Both the position numbers and the translations under genes were made by a program. Shown one piece after another: positions 46,216-58,164 of a stretch of DNA of 64,000 nt (position 1 is its first letter; each line of letters opens with the position of its first letter). Location of the stretch: positions 1,898,001-1,962,000 of the forward strand of contig JBAIAA010000414.1 of NCBI GenBank assembly GCA_037893245.1, in the 5' to 3' direction. The notes beneath the pieces were generated by a model. The model did no database searches. It saw only the letters and a list, made by a program, of their open reading frames with translations, and was not told the origin of the DNA. The stretch is from Crossaster papposus (Eukaryota > Echinodermata > Asteroidea > Velatida > Solasteridae).

Positions 46216-47545
46216 TGGCCCCACAACTTACTTTCATTGCCATTAATAATTTATCCTTAGCTTTAAACCTTCACAATGCATTTTCCTACCGTTTTTATTT
46301 GGTAGGCCTACTGGGACATCGCATTAGCGCAACATGGGTAGTCGTAAAAACATGGAACGTTTCGGAACTATTTTTGTTCTAACAAAACGATGGTTCGCTA
46401 AAAGTAAGCATAGCATTTTTGATTTTAGGTTAAACCAAAAACAAAATTGACTATGGTAAATTTAATTTTCTAAAAACTCACTTCAGCGGCCGTCAATAAA
46501 AACAAGCTGTAAACAAGTGTAAATAAATGCAGAGTTTTAACTTTCAGTGGAGTTTTAAATGGTAACTTGATCAGACGAAACCCTTCAGTACTCAATACAC
46601 GCCAATTGTGATTTGTAAATCTATATTGAATGTGAGACGGCAACTATGTCAGGTTTATTCCGAAATTTAAAATAAAATAACAAGTGGCGTCTGGCTATTG
46701 GGAACAAAATCGGCCGGATACGTGTTCGTCCCTAAGCTGAGTGCGCCACGTTGGGGATTATCAAGAGCAAAAGCAACTTAACACTTAACACAAAAACAAC
46801 CTAACACAACAAAAAAGTCCTTAGAGGATATAAAACCATCTCAAATCAAAGAAGTAGTCTATTTTAAAGAATATTACTGATAATTATAAGTTAAAAAAAT
46901 ATGTACAATATTTATATATAGACAGAAACTTAACATAAATATTGACAAGCCGACACTGTACGTCGCATTGTTTCTTTGATAACAATGCCACTATACAACC
47001 ATCCTTGTTTTGGGTGACCCTATTTCAGGCTTTATTAGTTTTTTTAGATCGATGATCTAAATGGGGCTAGAATTCCGTCTCCATGACAATCTGCTGTTTT
47101 GCGCTAAGTTCCCGCAGTCAATACTTGGCGAAGGGCCAAGAAGTTTCCCGCGCAAGGTACCGGTTGAAGTTGTGGACGGCTGTTTACTGCGCAAGTAGTG
47201 ACACTGATTCTGAAACATCCAAACTGGCGCTGGGCTGCTCGTCAATGTTCCTACATGGAACGCAGTCAACTTCCTTTAATTTTACCTCTTGTCGACAATT
47301 AATTGTTGCAGGACAACAATTAATTAAAACGAATTAAGAGTTTACTTCAGCGCTTAACGTATATTCAGAATCTCACAGACCGATGAGGTTATCAGCTTAC
47401 GATAAAACATCAGCCAATCAAAGGGTACGGTTTGTAACTGCGGGAATACAGACCAAATACTACTCATTGACGTAAATTACGTACTCACTTGAATAATCCT
47501 TCAGAGAGAAAGAGAGATACACGCCGTCTGCCTCATAGTCATAGC

Positions 47546-48101
47546 CATCCTGAGCCACGCAGAGTTAAACGGGCTCTTGAATTGTCGCCCTCAAACCCTG
47601 CGGACATTCGCAGCAATCATTAAACAAGTTGGCCAATACATGATATGAACGTCCACCCCTGATAAACTGACAATTTCTACCACTGTACTTATTGGCGTTT
47701 ACGTAGCTGTTCATTTTTTTATGTTTCTTATTCTGTATAATATATAATAGCAAAGTTTTATTTCACGTTCTGTACGTTAATTTCTAAAATCTTTCCGATT
47801 AATTTTAATTTTTACGTGGGAGGATGAACATTTTGTGAGAACACCTCATGCCTTGGGCTGTTTTTCGAACCCGAGTTTTGTCTTCGTCTGAGGCTTCATT
47901 CATACAGTTTAGCAATATGCTGTATAGCCAGAGACGGAGCCAAGGCCAGGGGTTTGGAAAACGGCCTTGGTCTGTTTGTAACGGAGGCTCTGATTGGGCG
48001 CATGAATCTTTGCGCCAATAACCACAAATCTTGCCGAAAATCCGCAGTTGTTTGAGCGCTATTGGTGGAAAGCTCGTAAAAGCGCTGCGTGGCTCAGGAT
48101 G
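47546..48101. mobile_element. 556-bp insertion with CATCCTGAGCCACGCAG ends
   Basis: Inverted ends CATCCTGAGCCACGCAG and CTGCGTGGCTCAGGATG interrupt the right arm relative to 42230-42245 in the left arm. TCATAG words lie on both sides, but the exact target duplication is unclear. ORFs within show no known domain. Confidence 0.65.
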
Positions 48102-48225
48102 CCTCATACTGTCATAGCTCAACTCATTCCTTTATGTAAACTATACCAAATCCAACCATCGCCATGCCTCTGTATCACAGGAGCATCCTAGCATGTGTAT
48201 AGAGAGGGCAGCAGCCGAAAGCTGA

Positions 48226-51200
48226 GAGGCGATTATGGGTGCATGTGACTAAATCTCTGAAAATCACCGCGCGCGAGCTCATTAATATTTTGTGATCCCT
48301 CCGGTAATTTTGAATAAAAGGTCCCTGGGGCCTATACATTGGACTGATTGTAGAAATATTTGTGGAAATCAAGAATTGGTGACCCATGGCTTCCAGCTCG
48401 GGGGATTCTACTTATGAGCGTCACCAGGCGGCGCTCTTTCTTTCAATTGTTGTGTTGGTTGCAATGAGCGCCGTATTTAGTGTAGTGGAACCTTAGGGCA
48501 CGCGTATGGATTGCTTCAACCTCGTCCTCAGGAAGGGCGTCAATGTAGGGGAGGTTCTAGATCTGATATTTTAGGGGGCTAGACCCTTCGCACGTGACGT
48601 CAACTTCTAACTTTCGCAGATCTAGTATACGTATTTTCCAGAACGTACTTTTGGTTGCAAGTACAAGTACATAGGGGGAGCTAGACAAAGGTTTTGGCTA
48701 AGGAGCCCAAATTCAGCTAGACAAACGAAGTTAATCACAACTCGGCCGCTTATAACACTCGGCTGAGATGTGTGACTGACTAATAATTACAGTCTGAAAA
48801 TGTTCCTCGAACTTTCTAACCGGAACAATTTACAACTGTATTTAGGGCCTATTTCTCAACTAGGATACATTGGTTGCTGAAAACTGAACAAACTGTCTAA
48901 TGACTGTCTTTCCGCATTGTGAACTGCAAAACTCAAAGTTTAATCCATGCTCAATAAAGTTAATAACAATTGCCATTCTATGTACAATGGTAGGTAAGTA
49001 AGTAAAGTTTAATGCTAGAATTTAACAAACATTTTGGTTTGAAAGACGTTTCTAATGTTGTTCTCACTCAATCTATATAGACAACTTCTATATTTAGTGA
49101 CTATACAGTGTATACAACTTTATAAGACGGAGCCCTCTGAGGCTACCATAAAACAGCCATATCTGAGCCAATTCTGAAGAAAACCTCTTGGATCTGAAAA
49201 CAATTGATATGCAATCTTAAATGAGTAAACCGGTTGCCGAATAGCATGGTCATTCAGTTTAGCAATGTCACAAGACAATTTAAATCAGTTTAAACGTTTT
49301 GAACACCAGGTCGAGAATATTTGTTATTACATACCAGATTCGTCTATAGCAACAGCTTAGACCAATTTGATCTGTAATGACAAATATTCTCAATCCAATG
49401 TTTAAACAGAGTGACCACACTTTGACATTGAATGATAAATGACTAAACTGGTTCGGAAAAAGCTTTGTCTGGACGGAATTGAACTTGAGAGTTCGTGAAT
49501 TTGAATACCAAAATGTTTTAAATAGCATAAAACATGGTGTTTTTTTGCCAATTTTAACCATGTCTTTAACATTGAAACACCTTTATAAATACTGTCTTAT
49601 TATTCTTTTTAAACGCGTTCAAACACGAACAAGGTATTGATCGAAAATATCTAAGGATTTATCATTCATTATTTTAATTAAACGCGCAATGTTTAGCTTC
49701 TGAAAAGTGTTTGCGTTTGCTGAACACAGTGTTGACGGTACTGTCGGACACAATGTTTATTCTACAATTTATTAAAGGTGTAAGATGGTAATCTTGATTG
49801 TACAATGCATTACAATTACAACTATTATTATAACTAAAACAAATAATTATTCGAAATAAATATAGGTTTCCCCGGTCAAATTCATCACAAATTAGTTCAT
49901 TTTCATTAACACGCATTCAAATTGACGCATTCCCCCCTAATTCAATCAAACCATGGTTTCTTTTTAGTTACTTTTCAATTTCGTGTTTGTGCAGACATGG
50001 TTTCGTTCTTTTCATTCAGGCTCGTTTTAGTCATTCTATTTCATGTATAGGCATTCAAGACTACAGTTTTACCATTCTTCAGTTGAATTTCTGCTATAGG
50101 TAAAGTGTTAGGTAAAGTTTTAAAAGTTATGGTGGTAAGTTTGAAATGAAAACTAAATCTTTCGCTTTTGTCTTGTGATCGTTTGCAATGGTCTTTATGT
50201 TTTTTTCTTTATTTCTGCTAATGTTCGGACCATGTCAAATTAGAAAATAGCAAATGCTTTTAAGAAACAAAAGCTTAAAATTATCAGGGGGTCGTTATAA
50301 AATTAACTAAAACAAAAGGTTGTTCTTTTCATGTATATTTGTTCCACAGTTCCTTTTCTAATCGCGTTTCTTTTTGTTCAAAAGCCTTGCCTAAAATACG
50401 ACAAATATATTTGTTAATATAATACTATAGCTCCATTCCTTGTTTTTTTCTTAATTTCCAAATAAGTCCTTATCGCTGCAGACCGTGGCAACTCCCGTGT
50501 GAAAAAAAGAAATGCGACACACGACGACACAACTCCGACCAGGCATTAGTACAAAATCGGTTGTATTCGCCTTCGCCGCGCTGGTCGCGTCGTGGCATTG
50601 ATTTTCATACACCAATTTCATGTTATTTACACTTGTCAGTCTTTTTTCAAACCTAGTTTTGTTTATCACTTGCTGGGTTTGCTCTCCAGGTACTAAGTTA
50701 CTTCTTCACACACAAAAATGCGTTTTCTGAAGCTGTGCCATCGGCAGAAGGTTGAATGATGATTCTCTCCATTCTCTCGGTCGGCATGACGTCACGAAGG
50801 GGCGAGCCGTCCATAACAACATGCGTTTAACCTCAAATTTTCCCCTTTGCGCTAAGTGCATAAACAATGGGAAGATAAACGAAGTTCCCGGATGTCCGAC
50901 CGCGAGAATTTGACGAGAAAATTTGACTCACGCATGGCGCATGCATTTGTTTACATATAGTGCGCCACCTATCGACACACTTTTGTATGGAAAGCCGCAT
51001 CTTTTAGAAATCGATCGTAAATAATGGGATGGGGGACATAACTTTTTATAGTTTAAATTTATTTTTAAGATGCATCCTTTTCACCAAAATGATTTCGAAA
51101 TGTATATCAATTTGTGAAATGTAAGTGGGGCTGGGGGATACTATTATTAGCCTAAATAAATTCATTGTCACTGTTGCGACGTCATCGATTCAAGGACCAA

Positions 51201-53057
51201 AAACGGGTTTTTCGAGGCCTAATTTCACCCCTTTGTTCCATTCCCTTGCTCTGACAAGATGGATTTTTGAATTTGCAGTGGTTCAATTTATGTGTATGGG
51301 AATATTCATTCTGTTCCCCGTCAGGTACCACCAGGCAACACGAAAAACGGGGACGTAACACGGCCTACCATGCTTTGAGAAGTTTCATAGTCTGTAATGA
51401 GCATTCACCTGAGCACGTTTTATATTTGAGTTGGGGGGGGGGGGGGGGGGGGGGGGGTGGGGGGGCGCCTTCATTTGAATTTTTAACTGCATCCATATTG
51501 TACCCATTTTGTATGTTTGTGCAATTCGGGCGATTCACAATGAAGTGCGCCACCAAGCGTTTGACTCAAAAGAGCCACTTTTAAACTTTACGGTCGACTT
51601 CTTCCGTATATCATACTGTAGTGAAATATCTATTCTTCATTGTTCACGCGAGGTTTAACACAAACGAAAATGTATCCGGCAGCGTCGTTAATTAAAACAT
51701 TGTTATTTGCAGAACAAAAAATAAAACTTTAATCGTGCGCGTCCAAAAAGACGTAAAAACTGATGAGTTCATGCAAAATGAATACTGTTTTTAAAACCGA
51801 TGCCGACTTTTCCCCATGATGCACTGCGGGGATAGCAGGATTTGCGCCTCCAATGGCAGCTTCTAGTTATTGTGAATCGCTCGAATTACCTTCATAGTCC
51901 GGATTTCCTTCATTTTGAATAAAATCTAATGAAGTATCTAAGTAAAATTTAAGTATTTTCAAAGAAAGACTTGAAATTTTCTCACTCTTCATGTTTCTTC
52001 ATCAGAATTACACTTCTTGTCAAGTCATATAAAGGGCAAAAAAGTGGGGGTGAGATATGGAATTCTTTCCACCCCTTCCAAAAAAACTTCCCACAGGCCA
52101 ATAATATTAATCTAATAGTCATTGCTTTGGGGGTACTGTCAATTCATTATGATTCAACACAACTTCAAAGAAGAGTGGCCTTTCATTACTTTGCCTTGCG
52201 AGGGCGCTATACACTAAAACTTGGCAAAAGGTGCTTGGTCACTAACTGGTCATATCATGTATATTACTGTGGTAACCTAAGCATAGCAATATGCCTTGGT
52301 ACTGAAAGGGATAACGGTATTAATAATAATGATAACTAACCACAGGGAACAGGGAGTGCACCCTCGATCTTTATTTACCCCTTTTCCTAGATTTTTATTT
52401 CACTTCCTTGTGACCTCCAAAATCTCTGTCTAAAACCCTCTCCAAAAGACTGTTTTCGTTGCGTGATCACCTCTTTGACCAAGTCTCAATTTATCATGGT
52501 TTTTAGATTAGTGGAATATTTACATGTACGTGTACAGTCGGCTCTCGTTTGTACAGACCCAGCCAGATCTGGACAAAATAAATGCACAGTCTGTTTTGTT
52601 ATTGTTCATGTGTATTTCTGTTTTAATGTCGTTGTTAGTTTTGCCAAAAAATGAAGTAAATAAAAATATAAATGGATGCCGATAAAAAAATAATATCAAA
52701 AAGAATGGAAAACAGCGTTCGTTTTATATTTATGTTATTTTTGCGTTTGCCGTCCGAATTAAGATAAAGACTAGCTATATAGACTGGTGCTTCAAAGGGC
52801 TCGTGTTATTTTAAACATAAACGAGTCGGGGTACGATGCCGTGAAGATAATTGTTCCCAATGCCGCACACGTATCACGTTGATCGGGCTCAAAATGTTCC
52901 TTTTATTTCTTGGAAATAGCAGGTCATGTGCTAATGCAAATTCACAGGCAGCCTTACAATGTAAGTACTTCCTACCAAACAGGGAATTTCAGCTGCCAAC
53001 AAAAATGGCACCGATGACAAAGTAAAAATAGAATGTCACGTAAACGTTAATGTTATA
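48226..53057. other. Long intergenic stretch, no gene recognised
   Basis: AT-rich. 48566-48690 (TTTTAGGGGGCTAGACCCTT...GCACGTGACGTCAACTTC...) is a dispersed repeat found inverted at about 58912-59040. A G run lies at 51433-51465. The longest ORF (51971-52339 plus, 122 codons) has no recognisable features. No splice-linked ORFs or RNA genes were identified. Confidence 0.4.
51433..51465. repeat. Poly-G tract
   Basis: A run of over 20 G, broken by one T, then more G. Possible G-quadruplex. Unlike the 14106 element, no 8-bp duplication or opposite C-run end was found. Confidence 0.85.
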
Positions 53058-53058
53058 A

Positions 53059-53394
53059 AGGTAGAATACACCAGTGGTAATTGGTGTTATTATCATGAAT
53101 GGGTGGATTTGGGAGGTTGTATTTTATAGTAAATATCGTTTAATTGATCTGTTTGAAATTTTACAATCATGGATGCCCAGGAAAGCAAGACAAACGACGT
53201 TTGTTTTAAACCAGCGTCGGGCAGTGGTTCTTATGTTGTTCTTGTTGTTTTTTTCACGATCGCCGTAACAATTATAACATATCTAGCGCAATCATTTTGC
53301 TGGATGCCTACTATAATTATTTACTTTAAAAAAAGAAAGATATTTCTTAATAATTCGGTAGTGAAAAGTGTCGATATCTGCAAATGGTGTATCC
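53059..53394. mobile_element. TTAA MITE, inverted, abutting the unit-4 array
   Basis: AGGTAGAATACACC at the left; interior in the orientation opposite to the unit copies (TATTTTATAGTAAATATCGTTTAA, CACGATCGCCG, ATATCTAGCGCAATC). Ends CAAATGGTGTATCC directly against GGCGCGGCCAGGGC of the array. The last bases of the terminal repeat are lost at the junction. Confidence 0.75.
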
Positions 53395-54426
53395 GGCGCG
53401 GCCAGGGCGCGGACAGGGCGCGGACAGGGCGCGGCCAGGGCGCGGTCAGGGCGCGGCTAGGGCGCGGCTAGGGCGAGGTCCAGGGAGAGGTCCAGGGAGA
53501 GGTCCAGGGCGAGGTCCAGGGCGCGATCAGGGCGCGGCTAGAGCGAGGTCCAGGGCGAGGTCCAGGGCGCGGCCAGGGCGCGGGCAGGCCGAGGTCCAGG
53601 GCGAGGTCCAGTGCGAGGTCCAGGGCGAGGTCCAGGGCGAGGTCCAGGGCGCGGCCAGGGCGCAGCCAGGGCGCGGCCAGGGGGAGATCCAGGGGGAGAT
53701 CCAGGGCGAGGTCCAGGGCGAGGTCCAGGGCGAAGTCCAGGGCGCGGCCAGGGCGCGGCCAGGGCGAGATCCAGGGCGAAATCCAGGGCGAGATCCAGGG
53801 CGAGGTCCAGGGCGAGGTCCAGGGCGAGATCCAGGGCGAGGTCCAGGGGGAAGTCCAGGGCGAGGTCCAGGGCGAGGTCCAGGGCGAGGTCCAGGGCGAG
53901 GTCCAGGGCGAGGTCCAGGACGAGGTCCAGGGCGCGTCCAGGGCGCGGCCAGGGCGCGGCTAGGGCGAGGTCCAGGGCGAGGTCCAGGGCGAGGTCCAGG
54001 GCGCGGCCTAGGGCGAGGTCCAGGGCGAGGTCCAGGGCGAGGTCCAGGACGAGGTCCAGGGCGCGGCCAGGGCGCGGCCAGGGCGAGGTTCAGGGCGAGG
54101 TCCCGGGCGCGGCCAGGGCGCGGCCAGGGCGAGGTCCAGGGCGAGGTCCGGGCGAAATCCAGGGCGCGTCCATGGCGCGGCCAGGGCGCGGCTAGGGCGA
54201 GGTCCAGGTCGAGGTCCAGGGCGCGGCCTAGGGCGAGGTCCAGAGCGAGGTCCTGGACGAAGTCCAGGGCGCGGCCAGGGCGCGGCCAGGGCGAGGTTCA
54301 GGGCGAGGTCCAGGGCGCGGCCAGGGCGCGGCCATGGCGAGGTCCAGGGCGAGGTCAAGGGCGAGATCCAGGGCGAAGGCCAGGGCGCGGCCAGGGCGAG
54401 GTCCAGGGTGCGTCCAGGGCGCTGTC
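53395..54426. repeat. Mixed 11/12-bp minisatellite (unit 4)
   Basis: Interleaved GCGGCCAGGGC (11 bp) and GAGGTCCAGGGC (12 bp) units with many point variants, ending at the conserved AGAAGTTGTGG boundary. The 11-bp units shift frame, so no single frame encodes a uniform repeat through the array. Confidence 0.95.
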
Positions 54427-54566
54427 AGAAGTTGTGGATCTACATCTGTAGAATACTGTGCATACTCCTTAATTGCATATCCCATACAAGGACAGGTGTT
54501 TGAAGCGTAAATTGCCTTACACCTGCCAATCACGCTGAGATAATTACACGCTCGTAAACTCAACAC
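54427..54566 (-). other. Conserved cysteine ORF (unit 4)
   Basis: Minus-strand reading [23 protein letters not shown] then [20 protein letters not shown], open into the array as in units 1 and 2. The ATG of units 1 and 2 is GTG here. If real it is more likely an exon than a first exon. A 6-nt in-frame difference separates it from unit 2. Confidence 0.3.
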
Positions 54567-56598
54567 GAACAACCTAAATAAACTGAAACAAATTAATCGT
54601 GGATTGGTTCTTGTCGCTCAGTTTATTCAACGTCATTGGTCTTTTTGTTTTGGAACCATATTTGTATCGCAATATACAAGCAAAAAGTAAAATGTGCTTA
54701 TTAATTAAGATAATTTTTTGCCCTCTTCTGCGATATTGATGTGGTTTTGGTAATTTTAAATTAATTTAAATTATAAGCACTTACTTAAGATAACGCGCTC
54801 CAAATAATGCATAATGTCATAATTGCGATTTAGTGAAATGTTTACAAATGATTACCATATTTCTTATAATGATTACCATTATTTCGACACCCCCATAAAA
54901 CCGAGTTTCAAAAACTTGATCACCAGTGAAAAAATCTAACAATGCCAAGAAGCATGAAAAAAGAGAATTTTAATTTTTTTTTAATTTGTTTTTTGTTACA
55001 CGAAACAACTATAAACCTTTATGATTTAAAATTGTGCAGACAAATAATGAATAATGACATCAGAACAAATACATCTGTGAAATTTAGATTCTCTTGGTTT
55101 TGTGCTGTACAGTATTTTTGTGGGAAATTATAACTGGAGTAAAACAATATGATGAATATTTTGAATATTTTTTTATAAGAGGAATAACACTTGCCACCAA
55201 TTCTAAGCTGATGTCATTTTGTGCAACATTCTATTCGTGCAATACAAATATTATTAATGCATACATGTACGAATAACACTTATTTTCTAAGCTGACATTA
55301 CTTGTGGAACTATAATTGAAATCCAAGTAACAAATTATTTTCACATACGCTGTATTTATAATTTAGCAAGAACAGTTTTCACAATGTTCCGTTATATGAA
55401 CCTTATTCAAGAGAAAACCATTTTGGTTGTGTTCCCTGAATGTATCCGATAAATTGTGAATTGTTTAATAGGATGGTGCCAGACTATTTTTGAATTCTAG
55501 CCTCACTTTCAATATCTTTTTAAGGTATGTTTAATCACAAATGTTTTATTATTCATCAGAGACGACTGGTGTTATTTGGTAATTAACTTTATGTCATTGT
55601 TTTCATTTCTATCTGCAAGTTAAAACAAAATGACGATTTTACCTCACTTTCAATGTATTATGGCCGACTCGTGAATAAATCTCATAGTGACGGATGCTGT
55701 TCGTAGCCCTGCAATGTTGGCGAAAGTTATCCTTTAAAGGAGAATTTAACTTCAAATTCGAAAAGACCACCATGCCTTTTGTTATAATGTAATCGGCAGG
55801 TTGTTGTACATAATGGGTGAACCCGTGTGTGTGTGATTGCGCCTATAATGTCGCTGTTAAAAAAAGAAAAATCGGACTGAAAATAAACTTAGTCTAAATT
55901 CGAGGCAGCTTCGGTTAAACTCTGCTACAATTTAGCATTGCGATATGATCAAATGTAGCCGTTGTTTCGTCAAATGTACAAAATATAATGGGTATTCTTT
56001 ATAATAAGCAAAACAAAAACTAGTTAACCTCTTAAAGGTAGAATACACCATTTGCAGATATCTACCGAATTATTAAGAAATATCATACTTATTTGAAAAT
56101 AAATATTGTCTATAAAGAAGATCTTTTTAAGATCCCTCTTAACTCATTTGATAAATATTGTTTGTTAGCATCCAGCAAAACGATGCGCTAGATATCCTGT
56201 AATTGTTTCGAAAAATTGAATTTTATAAAAATAAATCACAACTGCCTAACGCAGATTGAAAATGAACGCCGTTTTTCTGGCTTTTCTCAGCATCTATGAT
56301 TGTAAAACTTCAGACAGGTCAGTTAAACGATAATTTCTATCAAATACAACTCCCCAAATCCACCCATTCCTGATAATTCAAGCAATTACCAATGGTGTAA
56401 TCTACCTTAAACATGTTGACAAAGTGATAGTAACCTTTAGATTAACTGCGAAACACATTATTCCATAGAAACATTTGTTGGCCGTTTTATAACACTTCTA
56501 AAAGACTCAGGATATTAATGAATAATATGGCTGTGCAATGATTTACAGGTGCCAACTAAAACAAGTACATTTCAAAATTAATATCAACAATGCAACAT
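54567..56598. other. Conserved 3' flank of FReD unit 4
   Basis: Homologous to 187-2249, with the TTAA MITE at 56036-56407. No gene or RNA recognised. Confidence 0.65.
56036..56407. mobile_element. TTAA MITE (unit-4 copy), hairpin deleted
   Basis: Left TTAA at 56032-56035; right end CTACCT followed by TAAA. About 50 bp shorter than the others because the central hairpin segment is missing. Confidence 0.8.
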
Positions 56599-57642
56599 TC
56601 ATGGTTCAATTTCACGCGTTTTCATGCTACATGCTTTCATGGAATAACCCCTTTTCCATGAGACCCATCGCACGCCTTTGTAACTATCTGCATTCTTGTC
56701 TGGGTGATATACACCATTTAAGTGAGAATAGAAACAGCTATTAAACCACCAGGCTCCTGTGTACGTTTGTGCACAATTGTTCTGTGTCGCATCATTGTCA
56801 CGATCCTTTGTTGAAAAGGGATGTCCTTTTTGATACGTGTTCATACTATTCCCCTGATACCCAAGAGAGTCGCCGGCAGTGCTGCTGGCATCGTAATGGT
56901 CATAATTCAGATTGTACCCACCCGGAGATATTTGGAAATCAAAGTATTTTGCCCATGCCGTGTTGCCCTCCCAGTCCTCTAAATCAACTCGTAGCTCCCA
57001 TGTTCCACGTAAATCGTCGGACGTCAGAGTCACCAAGTTGTCATTACCCAACCAGAACTCACCAGACAGATTTCCAAAGCCAGACTGGTAGTCGGTCCAG
57101 TTACGGTAGAAGTCCACGCTGCCATCTTGTCGCCTCTGAAAAACGACCCATCCCCCGCCGTCAGTTTCCATGTCACAGTAGACACGAAGATTGCAATTAC
57201 CAAATCCCTCTGGGTAGATTGTGTAGATACCGCTTGAACGATAACCAGCATCTAAGAGCATCTTGCAACTTCTGTAGCGATTCAAGGAACTATCAGCCAG
57301 TGAGTAGAGAGGTGTGTCCTCATCTGCATCAAAATACACGCTCCCTTGAGTTGCATTGAAGTAGTCGGGATATTCTCGTCTTGTGGCAAGGTTCAACTCG
57401 CACATTTTACTGCAGTTGTTAAAGTTAAACGACTTGCAACGTTCATCCATGCTACATTCCCGTCCGCAGATGACACGAGATCGCACAGTTTTGGTTGTAT
57501 ATGCAAAACCTGGCAGTGCGTGATTTTCTGCAGCATACATGATTTGTTGATGTGAATAACAAAGATGCCCATAAACAAAAATTACGATTGCTAACAATAT
57601 CAGCAATTCAAAGGCGTTGATAACAAAGTTAAGTTTTGCCAT
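56599..57642 (-). CDS. PAN/apple + fibrinogen-related domain lectin, paralogue 4
   Basis: Single-exon ORF of 347 aa from ATG 57642. I chose this start because MAKLNF aligns with the MAK starts of the paralogues; an in-frame ATG at 57702 would add 20 residues. The hydrophobic segment (ELLILLAIVIFVYG) is longer and more apolar than in the other copies and could be a signal peptide or a membrane anchor. The PAN-like module has [18 protein letters not shown] and CSKMCELN. The FReD is complete: [36 protein letters not shown] (calcium site), TGAWWFNSC, LNGVYHPDKN, SMKACSMKTREIEP. The N-terminal exon part and the 5' flank are unlike units 1-3, so this copy has a different promoter region. Confidence 0.9.
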   Translation of the reverse strand: MAKLNFVINAFELLILLAIVIFVYGHLCYSHQQIMYAAENHALPGFAYTTKTVRSRVICGRECSMDERCKSFNFNNCSKMCELNLATRREYPDYFNATQGSVYFDADEDTPLYSLADSSLNRYRSCKMLLDAGYRSSGIYTIYPEGFGNCNLRVYCDMETDGGGWVVFQRRQDGSVDFYRNWTDYQSGFGNLSGEFWLGNDNLVTLTSDDLRGTWELRVDLEDWEGNTAWAKYFDFQISPGGYNLNYDHYDASSTAGDSLGYQGNSMNTYQKGHPFSTKDRDNDATQNNCAQTYTGAWWFNSCFYSHLNGVYHPDKNADSYKGVRWVSWKRGYSMKACSMKTREIEP

Positions 57643-58164
57643 TGTTGGTGGGTCTAAAAGCTCGTCGATTTTTGGCTCTAACTGAAACTTTGATAACGAC
57701 AAATTTTGTTTTTTCCTATCACAAGCTTTGAACCTGTCAAGTACATGTACCTACACTGCATGTGTATTTCCTAAGTGTGTTATATTAGAGTGCAACGTCT
57801 GAACAAAATTTGGGGATGGGAGCGCTCTTCCTTGCAGGCAAGGTTTGGAATCCACAGACGTGACATGCACTGATTGGTCAGTGGAATGATATGCTGGATT
57901 GGTTGTTAAACTGTCGCATGTAAGTGTTGCTCCGCCCACGATAATGTCATGCCATACTCGAACGCAAGATTGGTTAACCTAAACTAATTATCAGAGCTAA
58001 TGCCGTGATTAGTCTGTTCAACAGTATGATGTGGCTCATATATTTAAACAATACGGAAGCACGCTTGTAAAAATACAAGGTCCTGATAGCTAGGTAATAA
58101 AAGTTCAGTGGCGTTATATGAAACCGTGACAATATAAAACAAAAACCTAAATTGTTTTATTTCC
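57643..58164. other. 5' flank of FReD 4
   Basis: Not similar to the flanks of genes 1-3; no CCAAT/TATA block of that type was seen. A GTACATGTACC word occurs near 57740. No gene. Confidence 0.35.

Larger units (their letters stand above)
42125..48225. repeat. 6-kb imperfect inverted duplication upstream of FReD 3
   Basis: The left arm (about 42125-44060) and right arm (about 45570-48225) are inverted copies. Examples: GGGACGAACACGTACTCGGCCG at 43012 against its near-complement at 46720, GCCGTCTCACATTCAATAT at 43101 against 46625, GACGGCTGTTTACTG-type sequence at 42585 against 47175, and TACTAGGATGCTCCTGTGATACAG at 42160 against 48175. The arms contain the FReD 5' flank and a TTAA-type element. 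The right arm carries a 556-bp insertion (47546-48101), the centre a 1.3 kb element (44244-45568). Small ORFs inside are not conserved between arms. Confidence 0.85.

Noticed and set aside
51971-52339. 122-aa ORF as a possible gene
   Set aside because: No domain, no conserved copy in the window and no convincing splice or promoter context; length is within chance for this AT content.
53384-54451. 355-aa Gly/Arg/Pro ORF resembling collagen or a GAR domain
   Set aside because: Product of mixed 11/12-bp repeats. The repeat pattern changes frame internally and is not shared with sister arrays.
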